Assembly: GCF_027938815.1 (NCBI RefSeq)
Contig: NZ_CP115913.1
Location: 1,274,001-1,338,000 of the forward strand
Direction: 5' to 3'
Source of the DNA: Oceanirhabdus sp. W0125-5
Lineage (GTDB): Bacteria; Bacillota; Clostridia; Clostridiales; Clostridiaceae
Length of the DNA: 64,000 nucleotides
The notes under the pieces are model-generated. The model was not told where the DNA came from. It saw only the letters and a list, made by a program, of their open reading frames with translations, and made no database searches. A program made the position numbers and the translations under genes. Positions 44,273 to 53,097 of the stretch are shown here, piece by piece (the stretch's first letter is position 1; every line of letters starts with the position of its first letter).

Positions 44273-45490
44273 ATGGGGAAAAACAATATGTATAAAGAAA
44301 CTCAATTATACACTGCGGGGCAATTCGCACAAATGGCTGGAGTATCATTAAGGACAGTAAGATATTATGATGAAAAGGGATTACTTAAACCAACTAGCTA
44401 TAATGAAGCAGGGTACAGGTTATACAATGGAGAAAAGTTTGAAAGGATACAAAGAATACTTACATTAAAATATTTAGGGTTCTCTTTAGATGAAATAAAA
44501 GGGCTTGTTAATCAGAAGATGAAAGTAGATAGAGCAATAAATATTCAGAAGGAAGCGGTTAGGCAAAAGATATCTCAGATGGATAATATTTTAAAGGCAC
44601 TAGATGCGGCAGAGGATATGTTTAAGAGGGAAGAAGGGGAACATGATGAGATACAGTGGGAAAAGTTTACTGATGTAATTAAGGCAATCAATCTTCAAGA
44701 ACAGATATTGGAACAGTTTAAGAGTTCATCTAGCCTTGAATGCAGGATAGACTTTCATGATAGATTTGGTACTGATAAGCGAGGTTTTCACAAATGGATA
44801 TTTGATAGAATAGAGTTTAAAGATAAGAATATAAGAGTTCTAGATAGTGGTTGTGGTGACGGAACTTTCTGGTTGAAAAATAAGGATAGGATTCCTAATA
44901 AATGGACAATAGTATTAAGTGATATGTCTCAGGGAATGATTCAAAAGGCAAAAGAAAACCTAAAAGGGATTGATGGGAACTTTCAATATAGAATAGCTAA
45001 TGTGGAAAATTTACCTTTCAAGGATGAGGAATTTGATATAGTAATGGTAAATTATATGCTTCAGTTCGTTGAGGATAGAAATAGGGCATTTAAGGAGATT
45101 AAAAGAGTACTAAAAAAAGAGGGAACATTCTATACAAGTACATTTTCAAGAAAGCACATGAAAGAATTGCGAGAAACACTTAAAGAAGTTAATGAGAATG
45201 TGAAGCTCACATTAGGTAATACAATAACTGGGTTCGTAATTGAGAACGCAGAAGAACAGATTAAAGAAGTATTCTCTAAAGTAGATATGGAGAAATATGA
45301 AGGTTCTCTTAGAGTTGATGATACTCAAAGTATATTAAATTATATGTTCTCTACATCGGCTAAAATTAATGAAGTACTGAGTAAAAAGGAAATTAAAACT
45401 TTAAGAAAGAAGTTTCAATCAGTGATTGAAGAAGAGGGATATTTCAATATAACTAAGGAATCTGGTTTATTTAAGTGTAGAAATATTTAG
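44273..45490 (+). CDS. MerR transcription factor fused to a SAM-dependent methyltransferase
   Basis: A 405-residue fusion. Residues about 13-80 are a MerR helix-turn-helix (YTAGQFAQMAGVSLRTVRYYDEKGLL...GYRLY), followed by a dimerising coiled coil to about 130. The C-terminal 220 residues form a class I methyltransferase with RVLDSGCGDG as SAM motif I and FDIVMVNYMLQFV later. In MerR proteins the C-terminal domain senses the inducer; here the sensor is replaced by an enzyme-like domain. ATG at 44273 follows AAGGTG (44261-44266). It is a single gene with its own operator-bearing promoter. The inducer or substrate is unknown. Confidence 0.9.
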   Translation: MGKNNMYKETQLYTAGQFAQMAGVSLRTVRYYDEKGLLKPTSYNEAGYRLYNGEKFERIQRILTLKYLGFSLDEIKGLVNQKMKVDRAINIQKEAVRQKISQMDNILKALDAAEDMFKREEGEHDEIQWEKFTDVIKAINLQEQILEQFKSSSSLECRIDFHDRFGTDKRGFHKWIFDRIEFKDKNIRVLDSGCGDGTFWLKNKDRIPNKWTIVLSDMSQGMIQKAKENLKGIDGNFQYRIANVENLPFKDEEFDIVMVNYMLQFVEDRNRAFKEIKRVLKKEGTFYTSTFSRKHMKELRETLKEVNENVKLTLGNTITGFVIENAEEQIKEVFSKVDMEKYEGSLRVDDTQSILNYMFSTSAKINEVLSKKEIKTLRKKFQSVIEEEGYFNITKESGLFKCRNI

Positions 45491-45498
45491 TCCAAACA

Positions 45499-45545
45499 GG
45501 GGACGGTTCATTAATTTTATAGATTAATGAACCGTCCCCAATTTT
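45499..45545 (+). terminator. Terminator-like GGGGACGGTTC palindrome
   Basis: A perfect 17-bp stem, GGGGACGGTTCATTAAT (45499-45515) with its complement at 45523-45539, loop seven bases, followed by AATTTT. The GC-rich outer half matches a palindrome often seen dispersed in Clostridia, so it may be a repeat serving as terminator. Confidence 0.7.
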
Positions 45546-45573
45546 ACCCCAGTGGAATTACTCCTGGGGTAAA
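45543..45573. other. Second hairpin before the two-component operon
   Basis: TTTACCCCAG (45543-45552) pairs with CTGGGGTAAA (45564-45573). It abuts the previous palindrome, and its core resembles the CCCCAGG/CCTGGGG stem at 43047. Confidence 0.45.
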
Positions 45574-45620
45574 TTCTGTGTTAAAATTATATTGGAACAA
45601 TATTGAAAAGAGGTGTAAAA

Positions 45621-46319
45621 ATGGAAAGTATTAAGGTGTTGATTATAGAGGATAACAAGTCATTAAATAGGGGAATAACTTTCAAGCTTAAAAGAGAAGG
45701 ATATGATGTTAGGTCGGCAGAGAATATTAGTGAGGCAAGAAAAATATTTGAAGGAGAAGAGCTGCAGTTAATAATAAGTGATGTAGATCTTCCAGATGGG
45801 TGTGGATTTGATTTCTGTGAAGAGGTAAGAAAGAAGAGCGATGTGCTTATTATATTCCTTACTGCAAGTGATAGTGAGGTGGATATTGTAACTGGTCTTG
45901 ATATGGGAGCTGATGATTATATAACTAAACCTTTCAGTTTAACTGTATTAACTTCAAGGATAAATGCTCTGTTTAGAAGAAATATGGTTAAAAAACAGAG
46001 TGATGGAATAGTCTCTGGAGAATTAAGATTCAATCAGAAAGAATTAAAGCTAATGAAGGGTAATTGTGAAATACCTCTAAGTAAAACTGAGATTAAGATA
46101 ATAGGATATTTTCTTGATAATCCAATGCAGATACTTACCAAAGAACAGATACTTCATGAGATGTGGGATATTAATGGAGAGTTTGTTAATGAGAATGCTC
46201 TTGCTGTTAATATAAAGAGAATAAGAGAGAAGATAGAAGATACTCCTCGTGATCCACAGTACATAAAAACTGTTAGAGGTATTGGGTATATATGGAATAG
46301 GAAGTGTAGATATAATTAG
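45621..46319 (+). CDS. OmpR-family response regulator
   Basis: A 232-residue regulator: receiver domain at 1-120 with phosphoacceptor D54 (ISDVDLPDG) and K103 (TKPF), and a winged-helix DNA-binding domain at about 135-230 ending in the typical KTVRGIGYIW. ATG at 45621 with AGAGGTG (45609-45615) is chosen over 45603. The sensor kinase starts 12 bp after its stop and an ABC exporter follows, the usual layout of peptide-antibiotic sensing and resistance modules. Confidence 0.93.
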   Translation: MESIKVLIIEDNKSLNRGITFKLKREGYDVRSAENISEARKIFEGEELQLIISDVDLPDGCGFDFCEEVRKKSDVLIIFLTASDSEVDIVTGLDMGADDYITKPFSLTVLTSRINALFRRNMVKKQSDGIVSGELRFNQKELKLMKGNCEIPLSKTEIKIIGYFLDNPMQILTKEQILHEMWDINGEFVNENALAVNIKRIREKIEDTPRDPQYIKTVRGIGYIWNRKCRYN

Positions 46320-46330
46320 GAGGGATGGTA

Positions 46331-47596
46331 ATGAATATTTTAAGGGAACCTATTTTAAAAAGGGGAACTATACTGATTGGAGTAGCTATGACTATACTCC
46401 TAGCTGCACTTATGATAAATAATTTAATTCTTGTTGAGAGGGTAAGGAAGAATAGTGTACAAGCCATGGAGCGGGTTATAGGTGCTGTTGTTAGAGATAA
46501 TCAGGAATTAGAAAAGGATGTTATTAAGGCGTTTTTTGGTGATTATAGTGAAGAGAAGAGCAATGATTACAGAGAAATTGGACAGGTTACCTTGAATAAA
46601 TATGGATATATTCCGAATCCAAGTCTACTTGAGGATAGTATATACAAGAGTGTATTTATAAATGGAATTTGGGTAAATTTAGGTTCTTTTTTTATTGTAG
46701 TTATATTTATAGGAATAATATGGTGTGTAAGTATTGGTGGTATTAGCAAGAAGCTTAAACATCTTAAATATGTTGTTGAGGAGATAATTGAAGGGAATTA
46801 CAATATTGATATTTTATCCTATGATGAGGGGATATTTAATATTATTGAGAATAAAATACATGGGATGAGAGGGGTTATAACTGGAACGATTGAGGGGATA
46901 GAAACAGAGCGGAATAAGTTGAAAGAATTATTAACAGAACTTTCACATCAGTTAAAAACACCAATAGCTTCAATGAAGATGTATAACGAATTAATCAGTG
47001 AAGAAGAACTATCATTTGAGGAGAAAATTGAATTTCATGAGAAGAATTGCGAGGATATAAATCAGATGGAGTGGTTAGTTGATTCTCTAATAAAACTATC
47101 TAGGTTAGAGATTGGAATGATGGATCTTAACATGAAAAAGAAGAACATAAAAAATACCATAGTAAATGCGGTTAATGGTGTTTATATGAAAGCAGTTGAT
47201 AAGGATATTGATATTCAAATTGATATTTCAAAGGACTATGAGTTAGAGCATGATGAGAGATGGACTAAAGAGGGGCTTATGAATGTATTGGAAAATGCTA
47301 TAAAGTATTCAGAAAGAGGAAGCAGTATATGTGTTCAGGTGAATGAAATGGGATCACTTATAAAGATAGATATAAAGGATGAGGGGATAGGTATTCCAGA
47401 AGAAGAATACAACAACATATTTAAAAGGTTCTACAGAGTTGACCAAAGTAGAATTTTGAAAGAAGAAGGTTCAGGTGTTGGGTTATACCTCACTAGGAAG
47501 ATTATGGAAAAACAAGGTGGCAACGTCATTGTAAAATCGGAAGAAGGAGTAGGAACAGTATTTTCCCTTTTATTACAGAACTGTAATAAAAACTGA
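46331..47596 (+). CDS. Sensor histidine kinase
   Basis: A 421-residue membrane kinase with helices at about 12-35 and 113-138 flanking an 80-residue external region. The H-box ELSHQLKTP has H206. The ATPase domain has N (NVLENAIKYS), G1 (DEGIGIP) and G2 (GSGVGLYLT) boxes. ATG 46331 is preferred over 46325, because AGGAGGG abuts the latter. It pairs with the response regulator immediately upstream. The external loop differs from the loopless BceS type, so ligand sensing may be direct. Confidence 0.92.
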   Translation: MNILREPILKRGTILIGVAMTILLAALMINNLILVERVRKNSVQAMERVIGAVVRDNQELEKDVIKAFFGDYSEEKSNDYREIGQVTLNKYGYIPNPSLLEDSIYKSVFINGIWVNLGSFFIVVIFIGIIWCVSIGGISKKLKHLKYVVEEIIEGNYNIDILSYDEGIFNIIENKIHGMRGVITGTIEGIETERNKLKELLTELSHQLKTPIASMKMYNELISEEELSFEEKIEFHEKNCEDINQMEWLVDSLIKLSRLEIGMMDLNMKKKNIKNTIVNAVNGVYMKAVDKDIDIQIDISKDYELEHDERWTKEGLMNVLENAIKYSERGSSICVQVNEMGSLIKIDIKDEGIGIPEEEYNNIFKRFYRVDQSRILKEEGSGVGLYLTRKIMEKQGGNVIVKSEEGVGTVFSLLLQNCNKN

Positions 47597-47698
47597 AATA
47601 AAACTGAAATAGAACCTTGCTAGAATATTAAGTGTAGAGAGAAACATTGATTAGTAAAAATATCAATTATATAAAATACACATTAATAGGGGGAATTT

Positions 47699-48391
47699 AT
47701 GATGACAATTCTAGAAACTAAAATATTAAAGAAGTATTATGGAAAAGGAGAAAATTTAGTTAAAGCTGTTGATGAAATAGATCTTCAAGTAAATAAAGGG
47801 GAGTTTGTATCAATAATTGGAAAATCAGGTTCAGGAAAAAGTACCATGCTCCATCTTTTAGGAGGACTTGATAGACCTTCAAATGGAAAGGTCTTGATAG
47901 ATGGAAAGGATATATTTTCAATGGATGATGATGAACTTGCAATATTTAGAAGACGAGAGATTGGATTTATATTTCAATCATTCAATCTTATACCAGTACT
48001 TAATGTTTGGGAGAATATTGTACTTCCTATAGGACTTGATAATCAAGTGGTTGATGAAGAGTATGTAAATGAGATTATAAAGATGCTTGGACTTGAACAT
48101 AAAAAAGATACTTTGGTATCAAATTTATCTGGAGGGCAACAACAGAGAGTGGCAATTGCAAGAGCGTTAGCAAGCAAGCCTTCAATAATATTGGCAGATG
48201 AGCCTACTGGTAATCTTGATTCTCAAACAGGAAATGAAGTACTTACACTTTTAAAGAATTCAATAAAGAAATATAATCAGACACTTGTGATGATAACTCA
48301 TGATAATAGTGTTGCTCAGATGGCAGATAGAACTGTAAGGATTGAAGATGGAAAGATAACTCAGAATAGTATTAAGAAGGCGGTGATTTAA
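47699..48391 (+). CDS. ABC transporter ATP-binding protein (MacB/LolD-like)
   Basis: A 230-residue ATPase with Walker A GKSGSGKST (41-49), Q-loop FIFQSFNL, signature LSGGQQQRVAIARAL and Walker B ILADEPTGNLD. This subclass powers MacB-type mechanotransmission exporters. Two adjacent ATGs (47699, 47702) are possible starts after AGGGGGAA. The permease gene begins immediately after its stop. A 102-bp gap after the kinase may hold a separate promoter controlled by the regulator. Confidence 0.95.
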   Translation: MMTILETKILKKYYGKGENLVKAVDEIDLQVNKGEFVSIIGKSGSGKSTMLHLLGGLDRPSNGKVLIDGKDIFSMDDDELAIFRRREIGFIFQSFNLIPVLNVWENIVLPIGLDNQVVDEEYVNEIIKMLGLEHKKDTLVSNLSGGQQQRVAIARALASKPSIILADEPTGNLDSQTGNEVLTLLKNSIKKYNQTLVMITHDNSVAQMADRTVRIEDGKITQNSIKKAVI

Positions 48392-50767
48392 GTGAAGGAT
48401 GCTGTTAAAAATATTTCTAGTAAGTATTATAAAGAGAATAAAGGAAGAAATAGATTAGTGGTATTAGCAATTATATTAAGTACTTGTTTATTTACAAGTA
48501 TATGTATATTTGTTTCTTCTATAAATCACTCAATGAAGATGGAGAGATATAGAACTCTTGGTGGACAACATATGATACTATTTAATCTTAATGATGAGCA
48601 AATTGAGAAAGTAGATTTATTTCAGAGAACTGATGAATTTGGCAAATTAAATGAAATTGGTGAAGTTTTAAGTGAGAAACTACAGGAGAATAAGCAGAGT
48701 GTTAAGTTAGTTTATAAGGATCAATCAGTTTTAAAATTTAATGGCATGAGCTTGAATAAAGGTAAGTATCCAGTTGAAAGTGATGAGATTGTAGCTGAGA
48801 GTAGAGTGATAGAGAATTTAGGTGGACAAGGGGAAATAGGAGAAAATATAAAGATTACTTATTCTTTAGGGAATAGTACAGAAACTAAAGAGTTTAAGGT
48901 AGTAGGTATATTAAGAGAGAAAAGTTATAAGAAGAGAGCAAGGGTTGGAGAAATTGTATTAAGTGAAAATTTTGTATCTAACATGGGAATAAACGAGTTT
49001 GATGTTTATGTGAAGATGAAGGGTATTGGTTCATCAAACATAACAGAGAGCTGCTTTAAGTTACAGAGATTATTAGAACTAAATGAAGAGCAAGTGAAAG
49101 TAAATTTAATGTTAATAAATGATATATCTATTGATCCAACAGCAGTAATTGGGGGAGGGATGGTTGGATTACTTGTAATACTTGTTGTAACAGTTGTAAT
49201 ATATAATATTTTTTATATATCTGTTAGAGAACGAGTAAATATTTTAGGACTTTTAAGTGCTGTAGGAACAACAAGAAAACAAATAAGCAAGATTATTAAG
49301 AATGAGGGAAGAAGAGCTGCATTAATAGGTATCCCATTTGGAATAGTGACAGGATACGTTTTAAGTTATATTATAATACCTTTAACTATGAGTAATATTA
49401 ATATAGAAATACATTCAACTCCATTTATAATTCCATTAGTTGCTCTTATTGCATATTTAACAGTAGCATTAGGAATGAGAAAGCCAATAAAGATAGCTTC
49501 AAAAGTATCTCCAATAGAAGCGGTAAAATATACTGGAGCAGAGAATTTAGGAAAGAAGAAAGGTCGAAAATCATACAAAAAGGTTGATGTTAGGACTCTA
49601 GCTAAAGAAAATTTCTTAAGAAATAAGAAAAGAACAGTTATGACAATATTATCTCTTTCTCTAAGTGGGATTCTTTTTATCACAGCATCAACAATACTTA
49701 GCAGTATGAGTATTGACAGTCTTTTATATGGTAGATTTATTGGAGAACATAGGATAGTACTTAATAGACAAGATATATTTGATGTTGAAGTTAATCCTAT
49801 CAAAGATGAATTTATTGAAAAGATAAAGAAGATAGATGGTGTTAAGGATGTAATGTTATTTAAGTATAGAACTGGTAAAAAAATTGATATGGATATTACA
49901 AAGAGAGAAAGTGAATTTGAACTTTATGGATATAGTGATTCCACATTAGATAAGCTTCAAAAGTATGTAATTGAAGGAAAGATAGATAAAGAAAAGATGA
50001 AGAAGGGGAATGGGATAGTATTATTTAATAGAAATAATAGTTACTCTTTAGGACATAAGATACAAAGAAGTGAAATTGAAATTAATAGTGGAAAAGAATA
50101 TATAAATGAATATGAGGTTATAGCAATAGTTGATGAACTTCCAACTCGTGTATTTGGATATAGTAAAGGAATTACAGGAATTACTCATGCGGATAACATG
50201 CCTAGAAATTATAATGACAAATATATTGGTATGGAGATTGATGCAAAAAATGGATATACAGAGAGTGTGGGTAATGAACTAGAGATAATATGTAATGGAA
50301 ATCCTTCATTAGAATTTGGTGGTATGGTAACAGCGAAAAAAGACATAAATAAAGAACTTATGGGATTAAAATCCATTATATATGCACTTGTAATTGTAAT
50401 TGGAGTTATAGGAATACTTAATATGGTTAATACAATGGTAACAAGTATATTATCAAGAAAGAAAGAGTTTGGTCTTCTACAGGCAATAGGGTTAAGTAAT
50501 AAAGGATTAAGCAGAATGATCCAGTTAGAAGGGATATACTATGCAGCTATAAGTAGTATAATATCTGTTGGTGGAGGAACAATTGTAGGAAAGTATGCAT
50601 TTAAATTATTTAAAACTGAAGCAGAATATGCTATATATAAGTATCCATTAGTAGCTGTAATTTCAACAGTAGGAATACTGTTCTTATTACAACTATCTAT
50701 AATATACTTTGTGAAAGGTTCTATAGGTAAAGATTCTATTGTTGAGAGAATTAGGCATAATGTATAG
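48392..50767 (+). CDS. FtsX-like ABC transporter permease
   Basis: A 791-residue permease with an N-terminal helix at about 22-45, a long extracytoplasmic domain, an FtsX-like membrane block near 255-370, a second long external domain (460-670) and a final FtsX block at 680-785. The start is GTG at 48392, directly behind the stop of the ATPase and preceded by AAGGCGGTG. With the ATPase it forms a MacB-like exporter likely handling antimicrobial peptides or lipoproteins (family-level inference). Confidence 0.92.
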   Translation: MKDAVKNISSKYYKENKGRNRLVVLAIILSTCLFTSICIFVSSINHSMKMERYRTLGGQHMILFNLNDEQIEKVDLFQRTDEFGKLNEIGEVLSEKLQENKQSVKLVYKDQSVLKFNGMSLNKGKYPVESDEIVAESRVIENLGGQGEIGENIKITYSLGNSTETKEFKVVGILREKSYKKRARVGEIVLSENFVSNMGINEFDVYVKMKGIGSSNITESCFKLQRLLELNEEQVKVNLMLINDISIDPTAVIGGGMVGLLVILVVTVVIYNIFYISVRERVNILGLLSAVGTTRKQISKIIKNEGRRAALIGIPFGIVTGYVLSYIIIPLTMSNINIEIHSTPFIIPLVALIAYLTVALGMRKPIKIASKVSPIEAVKYTGAENLGKKKGRKSYKKVDVRTLAKENFLRNKKRTVMTILSLSLSGILFITASTILSSMSIDSLLYGRFIGEHRIVLNRQDIFDVEVNPIKDEFIEKIKKIDGVKDVMLFKYRTGKKIDMDITKRESEFELYGYSDSTLDKLQKYVIEGKIDKEKMKKGNGIVLFNRNNSYSLGHKIQRSEIEINSGKEYINEYEVIAIVDELPTRVFGYSKGITGITHADNMPRNYNDKYIGMEIDAKNGYTESVGNELEIICNGNPSLEFGGMVTAKKDINKELMGLKSIIYALVIVIGVIGILNMVNTMVTSILSRKKEFGLLQAIGLSNKGLSRMIQLEGIYYAAISSIISVGGGTIVGKYAFKLFKTEAEYAIYKYPLVAVISTVGILFLLQLSIIYFVKGSIGKDSIVERIRHNV

Positions 50768-50789
50768 AATTATATAAATAATTTTTTAA

Positions 50790-50865
50790 ATAGCTCTCTT
50801 TTTTAAAATAATGTTGAAAAAATATAGGCAATAGATTTCAACATTTTCTTAAAAAAGAGAGCTAT
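50790..50865. repeat. Long imperfect inverted repeat after the permease gene
   Basis: ATAGCTCTCTTTTTTAA plus downstream AATGTTGAAA (50790-50819) pair with 50836-50865, 30 bp with about two or three mismatches and a 16-base loop. It follows the exporter operon by 22 bp and may terminate it, or be a small insertion. A TTTT run follows on the plus strand. Confidence 0.55.
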
Positions 50866-50877
50866 GTTTTAAAAGCA

Positions 50878-51156
50878 ATGGAAGATGAAGTTTTAAAAGA
50901 ATGGTTTTCAGAACCTAAATATATCAGGAGCATAGGAGCAGTTTTTGATGAAAATTTTAAATCTTTTTATAAAGAAGAAATTATACCTATAGTTAACTAT
51001 GATGCTATTATTTTTAGTTGTAAAGAAGAACAAGAAAAAAATATAATAAAAATAATACATTTATTGTATTTAAAAGTAGAAAATTGTATAATGGGAAGAG
51101 TATTGTGCTGTGAAAACGGTTGCAATGCTCTTTTTTTACGAAGGGGCGAAATATAA
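50878..51156 (+). CDS. Small hypothetical protein, doubtful
   Basis: A 92-residue frame starting MEDEVLKEWFSEPKYI with a CCENGCNALFLRRG ending. Codon pattern and charged composition look protein-like. No clear ribosome site precedes ATG 50878, and the start lies next to a long inverted repeat. It may be a gene remnant. The rest of the 50768-51455 gap holds the multi-hairpin repeat. Confidence 0.35.
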   Translation: MEDEVLKEWFSEPKYIRSIGAVFDENFKSFYKEEIIPIVNYDAIIFSCKEEQEKNIIKIIHLLYLKVENCIMGRVLCCENGCNALFLRRGEI

Positions 51157-51160
51157 AAGA

Positions 51161-51405
51161 TAATTGAGAATGTAGAATTGAGAATGGAGAATGATTGACA
51201 TTTCACTCTGTGAAATTTTAATCTAATTATTTTTCTACTATAGGGTTCACTTGTTTCATTTTACAATGAAACATTGTACTTGAAATACAATATTTTATCT
51301 AAAGATAAAATGAGTAAAAACATATTGGTCTAAAGGACAACAGAATGTAGTTTCTGCGTAAGCAAGAAACATCTATCATTCTCCATTCTCCATTCTCAAT
51401 TATAC
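51161..51405. repeat. Multi-hairpin intergenic repeat, complete copy
   Basis: A 245-bp element bounded by inverted terminal arms made of GAGAATG/CATTCTC units (51161-51194 and 51376-51405). Inside are successive short hairpins: ATTTCAC/GTGAAAT, TGTTTCATT/AATGAAACA, ATTGTA/TACAAT, ATTTTATC/GATAAAAT, and GTTTCT/AGAAAC. A second copy is at 63171 and a fragment at 44112. Confidence 0.75.
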
Positions 51406-51455
51406 ATTTGTTTTTAAGCGAGCTTTACGAGCTTTATTTAGAGGGGGGAGGAAAT

Positions 51456-52283
51456 GTGAAGTATTTTAAAAGAAAACTAAAGATATATACTCCATTTATA
51501 AAGAGTACCATTCAAAGAGTAATGACCTATAAGTTTAACTTTTTTATGGGATTGCTAGGGAGTGGACTGACTGTTATTATAACCTTCTATTTATGGAAGG
51601 CTATATTTGAAAGTTCAGGACAAGAAACTATTAAAGGATTTACATTTAATGAGATGATAATTTACATATTTATTAGTTTAATAACTATGAGATTAACTAA
51701 TAATTATGTAGAGTATATGGTGTCTGAAGATGTGAGAACAGGGGCTTTAGCTATGAATCTAATAAAGCCAATAAACTATTTCATAAGATTGTTATTCACA
51801 TCAATTGGAAATATCCTTGGTGAATCAATCTTAATAAATGGACCTATGATTGTTGGAATAGTGATATATCAAACTTTCTATTCAAGAGGAACAATACCAT
51901 CTTTCTCAACATTGGTATTATATATAATTAGCATAATACTATCATTCATGATAATGATTTTCTTCAATTTCTGTTTTGGAATGTTATCCTTCTATGTGGT
52001 TTATCTATGGGGACTTAACTTTACTAAAACTGCCTTAATGAAATTTCTATCTGGAGAATTGATACCTTTAGCTTTCTTTCCATTAGGGTTTAGAAAAATT
52101 ATGCATCTAACTCCATTTGCATCCATAAATTATACTCCTGTTATGATATATTTGAACAAATATAAAGGGAATCAAATACTTATTGAGATGGGTGTTCAGG
52201 TGATTTGGGTAATATTGCTTATGTTATTAAGTTACTATATATGGAAAAGAGCAATAAAGAGAGTTACCATAATGGGAGGATAA
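51456..52283 (+). CDS. ABC-2 family transporter permease, first subunit
   Basis: A 275-residue membrane protein with six helices and a basic cytoplasmic N-terminus (MKYFKRKLKIYTPFIKSTIQRVMTYKFNFF). It resembles the ABC-2 permeases that occur as a pair with one ATPase. GTG 51456 after GGGGGGAGG (51442-51451) is chosen. The longer frame from 51408 begins in repeat DNA and has no ribosome site. The next permease begins 4 bp after its stop. The substrate is unknown; related exporters move drugs or lipid-linked molecules. Confidence 0.87.
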   Translation: MKYFKRKLKIYTPFIKSTIQRVMTYKFNFFMGLLGSGLTVIITFYLWKAIFESSGQETIKGFTFNEMIIYIFISLITMRLTNNYVEYMVSEDVRTGALAMNLIKPINYFIRLLFTSIGNILGESILINGPMIVGIVIYQTFYSRGTIPSFSTLVLYIISIILSFMIMIFFNFCFGMLSFYVVYLWGLNFTKTALMKFLSGELIPLAFFPLGFRKIMHLTPFASINYTPVMIYLNKYKGNQILIEMGVQVIWVILLMLLSYYIWKRAIKRVTIMGG

Positions 52284-52287
52284 AGAT

Positions 52288-53079
52288 ATGAGGAGATATT
52301 GGAAGTTATATAAAAGGTTTATTTCACAGTATTTAAAGATTCTAATGCAATCAAAGACTAATTTTTTTATGGGCTTTTTAGGCTTCTTTTCAGTACAGAT
52401 GTCAGGTATTGCTTTTTTATATCTTGTTTTTGAGAATATTCCTAACCTTAATGGTTGGAGTTTTTATGAGATATTATTTATTTATGGATTTGCCCAACTA
52501 CCAAGAGGGGTTGATCACCTTTTAACTGATTATCTATGGGTATTTAGTAGAAATACCATAGTTACAGGTGATTTTGACAGGTATATATTAAGACCAATAA
52601 ACCCATTATTTCAAGTTATAGCAGAGAGACTTCAATTGGATGCAGTTGGAGAATTAGTTACAGGTGTCCTAATTATGGGAATTGCCTATAATAAATTAAA
52701 TATGAGTTTAACACTCATTGAAATAGTACTACTTATTATTGTGATAATTGCAGGGGCTATAATTTATACATCTATCAAGTTGTTCATTGCTTCATTAGCT
52801 TTTTGGATGAAGCAAACAATGCATCTTTTATTCATGGTATATAGTTTTTCTGATTTTGCAAAATACCCTAACAATATATATTCAAAGGCAATTCAGGGAG
52901 TCATAACATTCATAATTCCTTTTGCATTCACAGCATTTATACCTGCATCATATTTTCTCAACAAAAGTAGTATATATTTAGGGATTTTTGGAACTGTGGG
53001 AGTTGCTATAGCTACATTTGTAATAGCCTATAGTACTTGGTGTATTGGAGTAAAAAACTATGAGAGCGCAGGAAATTAA
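52288..53079 (+). CDS. ABC-2 family transporter permease, second subunit
   Basis: A 263-residue six-helix permease similar in plan to the preceding one (MRRYWKLYKRFISQYLKILMQSKTNFFMGFLGFF). It contains the typical GDFDRYILRPINPLFQ amphipathic segment after helix two, shared with its partner as AMNLIKPINYF. ATG 52288 is preceded by GGAGGATAAAG. The ATPase gene starts 18 bp downstream. Together they form a heterodimeric exporter. Confidence 0.88.
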   Translation: MRRYWKLYKRFISQYLKILMQSKTNFFMGFLGFFSVQMSGIAFLYLVFENIPNLNGWSFYEILFIYGFAQLPRGVDHLLTDYLWVFSRNTIVTGDFDRYILRPINPLFQVIAERLQLDAVGELVTGVLIMGIAYNKLNMSLTLIEIVLLIIVIIAGAIIYTSIKLFIASLAFWMKQTMHLLFMVYSFSDFAKYPNNIYSKAIQGVITFIIPFAFTAFIPASYFLNKSSIYLGIFGTVGVAIATFVIAYSTWCIGVKNYESAGN

Positions 53080-53097
53080 CATAATGGAGGGGGCAAA

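Noticed and set aside
45621-50767. BceRSAB bacitracin resistance system by name
   Set aside because: The kinase has a sizeable external loop, unlike loopless BceS, and the permease has two large external domains of MacB style, so only a general peptide-export module is supported.
51161-51405. CRISPR-like array
   Set aside because: The hairpins differ in sequence and spacing. There is no constant direct repeat with unique spacers and no cas gene in the window.
51408-51455. Longer start of the first ABC-2 permease at TTG 51408
   Set aside because: The added codons lie in repeat-derived DNA and the strong GGGGGGAGG ribosome site lies inside them, pointing to GTG 51456.
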